Part shown: positions 1-6,245 of the stretch, one piece after another
Layout: the number at the start of each line of letters is the position of its first letter
Position numbering within the stretch: position 1 is the stretch's first letter
Assembly (NCBI GenBank): GCA_015679605.1
Contig: JAAAVE010000110.1
Location: forward strand, 22,284-33,096
Reading direction: 5' to 3'
DNA length: 10,813 nucleotides
Source of the DNA: Podila epigama
Lineage: Eukaryota; Mortierellomycota; Mortierellomycetes; Mortierellales; Mortierellaceae
Notes under the pieces: model-generated
Database searches by the model: none
Seen by the model: the letters and a program-made list of their open reading frames with translations, nothing else
What the model was told of the DNA's origin: nothing
Translations under genes and position numbers: made by a program

Positions 1-614
1 GATGGATAAAAAAAAAAAAGCGAGACTTTCACTATTCCCCTTTCCCCACTTTTATCACGGGGACCACGGAAAACTGATACTGGCAATTGAAGGAAGGGGG
101 AGACGCCCCATGCGCAATCTGTTTTTTTTTGCATAGACAAGATAACTCTAGTACGCTGATTGCGGGGATGTCCAAAGTGGGGGTGTATGATCGATCATTC
201 TTTATGGATATCATGGAGTGATGGCCAAGCCTTTCGGTCCCATGTAACTTTGAGTAGATGCTCACCAGAAGCATTTGCTGATACGATTTTCTTTTCTTTT
301 CTTTTTTTTTTTTTTGTACGTTTTGTTAGCATGCTGCCTTTGCGTTCATATATATCCATATCGAACTGGTCAATTCTGAGAACAACAGCCGAGTCGAGTG
401 AAAAAGACGACAGTTTTTTTAAGACTCGTCCAGGAACACGCCGAGTCGCCTCTTGGGACAATTCCTTCCAACGACAAGTTAGAAAAAAAAAGGAGAATCT
501 TGTGAAGGGATGGGTGAAGCGTTTGAGAAGGATACGACAAAATCTCAAGTAGGTAGGAAAAAAAACAAACAGTTTGAGTGTGTACGCGTGAGATGCATGC
601 TTGCTTTGATTTTT
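1..614. other. Left flank with no confident gene; weak open frame on + strand
   Basis: This stretch lies downstream of the SANT gene's stop codon. A + strand frame stays open from 160 to 552 and ends in a lysine/arginine-rich tail (residues about 105-130, ending ...RRIRQNLK), but it has no recognised domain. It has an internal run of phenylalanines encoded by a T-rich tract at 288-315, and its third codon positions show no clear bias. If real, it could be the last exon of a gene entering from the left, because a pyrimidine tract followed by TTAG (about 326-330) resembles a 3' splice site. The opposite strand is also open over 195-548, which weakens the case for either. Homopolymer runs occur at 10-19, 122-130 and 302-315. 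Confidence 0.3.
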
Positions 615-1868
615 TTATAATTTTCCTTGGGCTGACATCTGATTGCTCTTCTGCCGCACTTGGTCTGGCGCACGTGTGCCCACATGATGAGACACGGCTT
701 GCCAGTCGCGACCATACAATGCAACAGCCTCTCGCAGTTTGTCAATCTCTTGCGACGTCCACTTGCCCTTGGTACCCGAGTGCATCACTGTCTTGAACTG
801 GGAATGACATTGGATCGCCGATCGAGTGCCCATGGCTTGTGAGATAGCCTCCCAATTATTCGCGCCTTTGATAGTCCTGTCCAGATTCACCAGCTCACGA
901 AAAAGTTCAATTTCCTCATCTGTCCATGCGCCTTGTCTATATCCACCCGAGCCTATAGCAGGTTCATGACCAACATTTGACAAGGATGATTGTGATTCGG
1001 AATCTTTTGTTGATGTTGCCGATGACGACGGTAATGATGATGATGGTAATGATGATGATCCAGGGGACGATGGCAACATGGCCGAGTCAACACCACCACC
1101 AAGTTCCATGTTGCATATATCCGCGTTCAAAAACTTCCATCTGATTTGACACGAGCGTGGACTCCTCCTGGTCATGATTGTAGTCAAAGGAGAATGGGTC
1201 CTATCCGTTCCAATGTTCATATCACGAGCTGCTAGATTGTCATTGCTACCACCATCTCTCGTTCCAGCATCGATCGCTGCAATTTTTGATTCTGGTGAAA
1301 AGAACGACTCTGAAATCTTTTTCCAGTTCTTGGTGCCCAACTTTCTTACAGCTTGAGCCAACAGCTGATCTTCTTGAGGTGTCCAGCGTTGAAAGGTTGG
1401 TTTTGGTTGTGTGATCTGCTCCATCGCTTTGAGTTTGGCCTCGATCACATGCACTGGCTGGTGAGGCATATAAATCTGGATCTGGGCCAGGCCGAGTTTC
1501 TTTTTCTTGTAAAGCATTTCGAGCATCTTGTCATCTTCAGGCGTCCAAGGTTGTTCAAAGCTCTGTACTTGTTCTTGTGTTGTTGGTAATGAAGCATGCA
1601 ACGCTGACCGTGGTGGTGGCGGCTCTATTGTGGTGGCTTTGGTATAGCGATGATGAGGTTCATGTTGATCGCAGTTGTTGTCAAGTGAAGGTGCAGCGGC
1701 AGACCATTGACAGGCTCGTGAAAAGAGGAATCTTGTGTTTGATGGATGAATGCCATTGCTACGTGAACCACTTTGAGAGAGATGAAGGCATCCAGATTCG
1801 AGTCTGCGGGCAAGTAGTTTTTGGCGGAGATGTAGGAGAATGGAGGCTGTTGTCCTTGTTGATGACAT
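615..1868 (-). CDS. Myb/SANT-like protein with four repeats (putative DNA-binding regulator)
   Basis: Single uninterrupted frame of 417 residues. An in-frame TGA lies two codons before the ATG at 1868, and the next internal Met falls inside the first repeat, so this start is chosen. Four Myb/SANT-like units are visible from their spaced tryptophans. Unit 1 is residues about 107-150 (PWTPEDDKML...). Unit 2 is about 161-248 (RWTPQEDQLL, NWKKIS, then SCQIRWKFL), split by a low-complexity insert of about 45 residues. Unit 3 is about 314-363 (AWTDEEIELF, NNWEAIS, QCHSQFK). Unit 4 is about 368-411 (KWTSQEIDKL, DWQAVSHHVGTRAPDQV). A serine-rich linker with SSSLP repeats (265-295) separates units 2 and 3. 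Myb/SANT repeats usually bind DNA or chromatin, so a nuclear transcription factor is the default reading. The first 56 residues carry seven arginines and one acidic residue, which resembles a mitochondrial presequence. The specific target is unknown. Confidence 0.86.
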   Translation of the reverse strand: MSSTRTTASILLHLRQKLLARRLESGCLHLSQSGSRSNGIHPSNTRFLFSRACQWSAAAPSLDNNCDQHEPHHRYTKATTIEPPPPRSALHASLPTTQEQVQSFEQPWTPEDDKMLEMLYKKKKLGLAQIQIYMPHQPVHVIEAKLKAMEQITQPKPTFQRWTPQEDQLLAQAVRKLGTKNWKKISESFFSPESKIAAIDAGTRDGGSNDNLAARDMNIGTDRTHSPLTTIMTRRSPRSCQIRWKFLNADICNMELGGGVDSAMLPSSPGSSSLPSSSLPSSSATSTKDSESQSSLSNVGHEPAIGSGGYRQGAWTDEEIELFRELVNLDRTIKGANNWEAISQAMGTRSAIQCHSQFKTVMHSGTKGKWTSQEIDKLREAVALYGRDWQAVSHHVGTRAPDQVRQKSNQMSAQGKL

Positions 1869-1917
1869 TGATCAAGAACGTCTTGTGAAAAAAGTGTTGG
1901 ATTGAGGGATGGATTCG

Positions 1918-1989
1918 ATTGGATTGAACTGGGCGATTGTAACGGAGTTGATCAGCTTAGCAAAGCCACCATGGACAACACAAGATTGG
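1918..1989 (-). promoter_or_regulatory. Possible CCAAT boxes upstream of the SANT gene
   Basis: Read on the minus strand, CCAAT occurs at 1918-1922 and again at 1985-1989 (context CCACCAATCTTG), about 50 and 117 bp upstream of the SANT gene's ATG. CCAAT elements are bound by the HAP/NF-Y complex in fungi. The spacing is reasonable, but a five-base motif is expected by chance every few hundred bases, so this is a weak call. Confidence 0.25.
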
Positions 1990-2420
1990 TGGCGTAACCT
2001 TTTCCTTTTTTAATTTTTTAAAAATTGTATGACTTTGACTTGGTTGATATTTTCAATGGATCACCATTGAACATCAATGGCCGCGGGCCCCAAATGTCGG
2101 GCTAGTGTTGCAGAAATGAGCCAAGCAAGCAACCAAGAGCAATCCAAGGCAAGCTGACTAGCCAAGGCCAAGTGTCATTCTTAATTCATAGTAAAAATAG
2201 CAGATGTTGTTGTTGTTGCTGTTGCTGTCTGCTTTTGTGCAACCCAAAAGAAAAAAAAAAGAATTAAAAATCAAAGTATTTTTTTTTGCCCCACAATTTT
2301 TCATTTGTGAGAGCACTTTTTTTCATTCTCCGGGAAGGAAAATTTTCATTTTTCTTGCTCCGCACTTGGTGCGTGCTCAACTTTCATTAAGAAAACCATT
2401 GAGATGTTGTAGAAAAGATT

Positions 2421-2477
2421 GGTTTGCGTTGGGTTTGGTCTGGGTTTGGTTTGGTTGGGTTGGGTTGGATGGTTGGT
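2421..2477 (+). repeat. G-rich GGTTT/GGGTT tract
   Basis: About 57 bases made of GG or GGG runs separated by two to four mostly T bases, with no cytosine-rich interruption apart from a single GCG and a single TCT. The arrangement could form a two-layer G-quadruplex on the + strand. It is telomere-like in composition but does not contain TTAGGG, so it is not evidence of a chromosome end. It lies about 550 bp upstream of the SANT gene start. Confidence 0.6.
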
Positions 2478-3415
2478 GCACATCTCCACATTCACAAACA
2501 TCAATCTCCACATACACATTCATGCATACACACATACATACTTACACAGAGAGATCTCACTCTCGGTATACGTTCTCGTTTCATCATCGCATCCTTGACT
2601 TGGCGGTTGTCGTCATTCGCATTCTCATTGTCGTCGTCGTCGTCGTTGTCATTCGTCAATATTTGTCTTCTTCTTCCTTTCCCCCCACCCCCTTTTGTTC
2701 TTTTTGAAATCAGAATTGTTGAACCACTTTTTTCTCCTGGGAATGGGCCTGAGCCAATAATGCCATTCTTTTTTCCCGCGGGTCCAAAAGGGTTCATGCC
2801 ACCCTTCTCTCCCTTTTCTATCTTTCTCTTTTTTATCTTCGACACCCCCTACTCCTTATTCTTTTTCAACTGGATGCCACCAAACAAGGCCCTTTATTTT
2901 TTTTTGTTGGTACCTTTTTTTTTGTATTGTTTTTGTGTTTGTTAGGTTTTTACTCTAGGTAGAAAAGGATATCTGTATACAAGCAAGAAAAAAATAACCC
3001 GATAATAGGGGTTGAAAAAAAGTAAAGAAAAAAAGAAAAGGAAACGAAAAGAAACGAACAGAAAAAAAAGGGATCATGCATATTATGGGATCAAAAATGG
3101 ATAACGAATTTTTTTTTCTTTTAAACAATAAAAAAAAAGAAAAACCAGTAGAAAACTAACTTGTACATGTTGGGTAATAATAAACATAAGAAAAAACAAA
3201 ACACAAAAAAAAAGAGAGAGAGAGAGCGGGAGGACAAGAGCGGTATGGTTTGGTATCCTTTTTTTGCAAGATCGCCAGCCAGCCTGTTCCTCCCAACAAC
3301 CCTCCCCCCCTTTTTGGTTCTTCAACAAAAAAGCAAAAAAAACTCGTTCAATCCTGGATCAAACAAACAAAAAGAAACAGATACAGAAAAAAAAAAGAAA
3401 ATCATGAGAAACATT

Positions 3416-3970
3416 CTAACTGGAGTGGCGAGAATGGTCTTGGGATATACATGGAGAGGACGGCCGAAGTGCGTTCAGGGTCGCGTAGAACAATGGGTAT
3501 GGGGTCGAGGATGGATTCTGACCGTGCCCTACTGGTGCAGCAGTTGCTGTCGAGTGAGGATGTGGTGGCAAGGCCGTGGTCTGCTGTTGCTGTGACTGTT
3601 GCAGTTGCTGTTGCTTTTGAAGCAAGAGGTGATGGCTCAGGGCCGAAGGACTGTTACCCATGGGCGTGAACATGAGAGGTGACGGGTGCGGGTTTGGCGT
3701 GGAAGCGCAATGGGCATAGATATTGGGTATACTTGTGCGCTGCTTGCGGACGAAGGGCGGCATGGGGTAGTTGTCATCGATGAGTATGGAGAGCGGTTGA
3801 CCATTGGCATCGGTCATGGCAAAATACGCGTCTGAGGATACGGTCGAAGATGTGGATGAGGCCGAGGACGAGATGAGATCGGAAGAGCGGCACTCGGCCG
3901 AGCAGTAGGCAGCGCCGTTGCTGGTGTGCTTTTCGCAGACCAGGCACCAGTCGCAATCGACGCCGTCCAT
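3416..3970 (-). CDS. Ecl1-family zinc-binding protein (life-span regulatory factor)
   Basis: Single-exon frame of 184 residues from the ATG at 3970, which has a G at -3. The N-terminus carries the Ecl1-family signature: C6, C9-x2-C12 (CDWCLVC), then YCSAEC with C23 and C27, followed by RSSD. This compact cysteine pattern is expected to bind zinc. In fission yeast, Ecl1-family proteins are small nuclear factors induced by starvation that extend chronological lifespan; their biochemical action is not well defined. After the signature comes a serine-rich stretch (34-46), a more hydrophobic segment with PPFVRKQRTSIPNIY (71-85), and a proline/glutamine-rich tail with a polyQ run (118-130). The protein is longer than the roughly 80-residue fission yeast members, which is usual for filamentous-fungal homologues. 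Family assignment is strong; a one-to-one orthologue is not claimed. Confidence 0.88.
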   Translation of the reverse strand: MDGVDCDWCLVCEKHTSNGAAYCSAECRSSDLISSSASSTSSTVSSDAYFAMTDANGQPLSILIDDNYPMPPFVRKQRTSIPNIYAHCASTPNPHPSPLMFTPMGNSPSALSHHLLLQKQQQLQQSQQQQTTALPPHPHSTATAAPVGHGQNPSSTPYPLFYATLNALRPSSPCISQDHSRHSS

Positions 3971-4064
3971 ATCTGAATCCTTGATTGTATGCTTGTATAT
4001 GCGATGGTATGTGTATTTATGTGAGTATGAGGGCGTGTGTGAGTGAAAGAGCGCGCGTGTAGAA

Positions 4065-4084
4065 GAATGAATGAATGAATGAAT
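4065..4084 (+). repeat. (GAAT)5 microsatellite
   Basis: Five perfect tandem copies of the tetranucleotide GAAT, followed by a looser GGAT/GATGA-rich stretch to about 4165. It lies about 100 bp upstream of the Ecl1-like ATG and so may be in that gene's 5' leader. Confidence 0.9.
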
Positions 4085-4212
4085 GGAAGAGTAGATGGAT
4101 GGATGAATGTATGGATGAGTAGATGGATGAGATGGATGAGATGGCTGAATGGATGAAGTGAGGGGGTGGATGAGTGAGTGAAATGGTATGGAGTGTATTG
4201 CTTATGTGTGCC

Positions 4213-4240
4213 TGTGTGTGTGTGTGTGTGTGTGTGTGTG
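4213..4240 (+). repeat. (TG)14 microsatellite
   Basis: Fourteen perfect TG dinucleotides in a row. Alternating purine/pyrimidine tracts of this length can adopt Z-DNA and are highly length-polymorphic. Confidence 0.95.
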
Positions 4241-4282
4241 AGTTTATAACAAGAGGAGTTTGAATGGGTGATTTTTTATGAA

Positions 4283-4302
4283 GGAAGGAAGGAAGGAAGG
4301 AA
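4283..4302 (+). repeat. (GGAA)5 microsatellite
   Basis: Five perfect GGAA units, a polypurine tract with mirror symmetry that could form triplex (H-DNA) structure. Confidence 0.93.
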
Positions 4303-4372
4303 TGAGAAAAAAGAAGAGTGAGTTGGTCAGAATAGGTTTGATGTATATGAGTGGATGAGTTGATGAAATGGA

Positions 4373-4412
4373 TGGATGAATGGATGAATGGATGAATGGA
4401 TGAATGGATGAA
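4373..4412 (+). repeat. Five tandem copies of TGGATGAA
   Basis: Five exact back-to-back copies of an 8-bp unit, flanked by degenerate GGAT/GAAT copies, suggesting local slippage expansion from the tetranucleotide repeats nearby. Confidence 0.93.
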
Positions 4413-4527
4413 ATGAACAACGAAAAAGAACAGAAAGAAGGAAAGAAGAGAATAAAAAGGTTAATGAATGAATGAAATAGTGAATGAGTGAATGAGTGAG
4501 TGCATGAATGAGCGAATGTGTGTGAGC

Positions 4528-4542
4528 GAAGTGACTCACTTC
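4528..4542. promoter_or_regulatory. 15-bp palindrome with TGACTCA (Gcn4/AP-1-type bZIP site)
   Basis: GAAGTGACTCACTTC is a perfect inverted repeat with 7-bp arms around a central C. Its core TGACTCA (4532-4538) is the classical Gcn4/AP-1 bZIP recognition sequence, itself a pseudo-palindrome, here extended by matching flanks. It sits about 560 bp upstream of the Ecl1-like ATG and about 790 bp upstream of the orphan gene, so it could serve either. What is seen is the palindrome and core; binding is inferred. Confidence 0.5.
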
Positions 4543-4861
4543 AGTATGGGGCGCATTGTTCCTTTTTTCGTTGTTGCTCACTTCTCTTCACTCGCTCCAC
4601 AACACACTCAACTCACACACAACTCTCACTCACTCACACACAACTTACACTCACACATACTCACTTCTCTCCCGCATCCTTCCTACTCTTCCTCCTCACT
4701 CTTCCCTCACTCTTCGTCCCCCCCTCGCTTCACCCCTTCTCTTTTCCCTTTTCGGGTGGACAAGTCATCCTACCCAAAGGTGTATCGACAGGTGGAGAGT
4801 CCAAAGCTCTGTATACACACAAAATACGATTGGATGGAGGGAAAAAAAAAGCATGACCTGT

Positions 4862-4888
4862 TGCAATAATTTTATTATTATTATTGCA
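4862..4888. repeat. AT-rich inverted repeat (possible hairpin)
   Basis: TGCAATAAT and ATTATTGCA form 9-bp complementary arms around a 9-base AT-only spacer. It follows the CA/CT microsatellite region. It may be a transcription end or promoter feature, or only an ATT-repeat by-product; no function is shown. Confidence 0.5.
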
Positions 4889-5255
4889 CACTTTCCAATA
4901 ACAACGAAACCGTATCATCATTGACGCATCATGCGAACCATGGACCAAATAGCTGGCACACAGAAAAACAAAAAAAAAGCGTCCGCATGGTTCATGCAAC
5001 AACACAACAATGTTCCTCATCATAAAAAGAGACAACCCGACCCAGAAGAAAAACAAAACCCTTTCCCCGGATACACAAATCAAGGCCATCCTACATTCTT
5101 TCCTTCATTCATTCTTTCTTTTCGCGTTTCTTTTTATAAAAATCTCCTAGAACAGCTCTAGATGTGGCGACATGTTTGATATGCTGAGTTGTGGTGGTGT
5201 AGTTGTGTGCGAATGAATGTGCGTTTGTCTTTGTGTGGCAACCAACAGAGATAAA

Positions 5256-5260
5256 AATTG
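5256..5260 (-). promoter_or_regulatory. Possible CCAAT box upstream of orphan gene
   Basis: ATTGG on the + strand (CCAAT on the minus strand) lies about 70 bp upstream of the orphan gene's chosen ATG. CCAAT elements act in both orientations, but the short motif makes this weak. If the upstream ATG at 5267 is in the transcript, the motif may lie too close to the start to be a promoter element. Confidence 0.2.
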
Positions 5261-5266
5261 GCCACC

Positions 5267-5443
5267 ATGAGGTCTTTGCCTGTTGTTGTATTATTTCCTT
5301 TCCTTTGGTGTGAATCAGATCATCATCAACATGACTCCATCCTTGAGGCACATCTCTGGTACAGCCTACATTGTCTACGGAGCACCCTCATCACATTCAC
5401 CATCACAATCACCACAATCTCATTATTCCCACTGCACTCATGA
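5267..5443 (+). other. Upstream overlapping reading frame (uORF) of 58 codons
   Basis: An ATG in the context GCCACCATGA, a near-ideal eukaryotic start, opens a 58-residue frame that begins 64 bp before the orphan gene's ATG and overlaps its first 113 bases in a different frame. The peptide starts MRSLPVVVLFPFLWC, hydrophobic like a signal peptide or membrane anchor. If the transcript starts upstream of 5267, this frame would be translated first and would reduce initiation at 5331. Alternatively transcription starts downstream, or splicing removes it. It may also be a chance frame. Confidence 0.3.
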
Positions 5444-6128
5444 CTCTGACATGCAACAACCTCCCCATTGCTGGGCTGTCCTATCGTCCCCTTGCAGTTC
5501 TCATTCAAAGACAACAGACTCGACCTCCTTTGTCCTCGTAGGCGAACCACTGCCCTGGGGTGCCTACCCGCCACAGATGAGCGAACCACACGGATGTATC
5601 CCCCCGCGCCTCTACTACAACGCCACCCTTCAAGAACATCCCAACAACAATAAGGATTCCCACGGAACATCAGCAACAAGAACAAGCTCTCAACAAACTC
5701 AACCTCTGTGGCACTTTCCGTTTGTCCATCGACTAGGCGATGGTCAAGATGATGCTGGTGGTCTCACGACCGCATACCATCTCCTCAAAGATCTCGAGGA
5801 TGTAGATGACTTTGGTGCATTTATCGCCGATATTCAAAATTTACAACAAAATGAAAAGGAGCAAAAGCAAGAGCGCCAGCTTGAAGAAAAGCTTAAACCT
5901 CAAATCCCTGCACTCTATGCCTCCACACAAATCCTTGTCGCAGAGACTAGAATCCTTGAAACAATCGATCGTCATATCTTTCAGCCGTTTTCTGTCCTCC
6001 CTCAAAGCCTTTTGCCACTCAAGAAACTTTACGACACCATCCTATCTCAACAACCACAACCAAACTCACACCATCACTCGCTCTCACTCTGTATTGCCGA
6101 CATCCAACTCTTACTCCCATCAGAATAG
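5331..6128 (+). CDS. Hypothetical protein of 265 residues, unrecognised
   Basis: Uninterrupted frame from the ATG at 5331, which has an A at -3 (context ATCAACATGAC). The frame stays open a little further upstream but has no earlier ATG. I do not recognise a family. The N-terminal 65 residues are rich in serine, histidine and proline; residues 66-100 look ordered (FVLVGEPLPWGAYPP, then IPPRLYYN); residues 100-125 are polar and low-complexity. The C-terminal half is predicted mainly helical, with a charged segment rich in Q, E and K (170-190) that could be a short coiled coil, followed by leucine-rich helices (193-240). No signal peptide or membrane span begins at this Met. It is divergent from the Ecl1-like gene and convergent with the SAPS gene. 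Residue composition in 66-100 and 145-240 looks like real protein, so I favour a true gene; an unrecognised intron in the N-terminal part is possible. Confidence 0.6.
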   Translation: MTPSLRHISGTAYIVYGAPSSHSPSQSPQSHYSHCTHDSDMQQPPHCWAVLSSPCSSHSKTTDSTSFVLVGEPLPWGAYPPQMSEPHGCIPPRLYYNATLQEHPNNNKDSHGTSATRTSSQQTQPLWHFPFVHRLGDGQDDAGGLTTAYHLLKDLEDVDDFGAFIADIQNLQQNEKEQKQERQLEEKLKPQIPALYASTQILVAETRILETIDRHIFQPFSVLPQSLLPLKKLYDTILSQQPQPNSHHHSLSLCIADIQLLLPSE

Positions 6129-6245
6129 CCGATGATAACAAAAAAAAAAAAAAAAAAAAAACATGTTCTTGACTGAAAACAAATTATATGCAAAAGAGGG
6201 GAATGGGATGATGAGAGTATTCAAAAGAGGCATCTATCTCATCTA
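6129..6245. terminator. Short convergent 3' region with A22 run
   Basis: Only 117 bp separate the two facing stop codons, so both transcripts must end here or overlap. An uninterrupted run of 22 A lies at 6140-6161, 11 bp after the orphan gene's stop. Read from the other side it is a T22 run about 85 bp beyond the SAPS stop. No canonical AATAAA is seen for either gene, which is normal for fungi. Confidence 0.5.

Larger units (their letters stand above)
1869..3415. other. Low-complexity intergenic region with T-rich to A-rich switch
   Basis: This stretch separates two genes transcribed in the same direction. It should therefore contain the 3' end of the Ecl1-like transcript and the promoter of the SANT gene. 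From about 2200 to 2950 the + strand is T-rich with many T runs; from about 2960 to 3410 it is A-rich. Other content includes a CAA/GTT-type run near 2203-2225, a G-rich tract (2421-2477), CA/CATA repeats (2484-2546), a CGT run (about 2627-2650) and a GA run (about 3213-3227). No frame here has convincing protein features. The longest minus frame (2501-2797 from its first ATG) is a mix of basic, glycine-rich and acidic low-complexity sequence. Confidence 0.6.
3971..5330. other. Divergent intergenic region between Ecl1-like gene and orphan gene
   Basis: The region contains 5' leaders and probable promoters for both flanking genes. It is dominated by short tandem repeats: GT/GA/GGAT-type from about 4010 to 4530, then CA/CT-type from about 4570 to 4760. 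Ordinary-complexity sequence resumes at about 4760-5330, with A runs and a pyrimidine tract at 5095-5140. Several frames are open across the repeats because repeats rarely create stops; none has protein-like composition, and I do not call them as genes. Confidence 0.6.

Noticed and set aside
160-552. Short peptide reading WISWSDGQAF with PEAFADTI nearby, resembling part of a heat-shock-factor DNA-binding domain
   Set aside because: The rest of the domain (the aromatic, basic SFVRQLNMYGF-type helix and the upstream helix) is not found in any frame nearby, and the resemblance is only about ten residues. Treated as chance similarity.
3161-3669. Two overlapping + strand frames opposite and beyond the Ecl1-like gene
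   Set aside because: They run through A-rich low-complexity DNA and then antisense to the Ecl1-like coding sequence; no domain features.
4327-4924. Histidine/serine/threonine-rich frames across the microsatellites on both strands
   Set aside because: They simply translate tetranucleotide and dinucleotide repeats (IHPF-, THTH-type runs), with no unique sequence or conserved motif.
4933-4997. Imperfect inverted repeat (GAACCATG / CATGGTTC arms)
   Set aside because: Eight perfect pairs with a loop of over 40 bases and mismatched extensions is within chance expectation; no RNA gene features around it.
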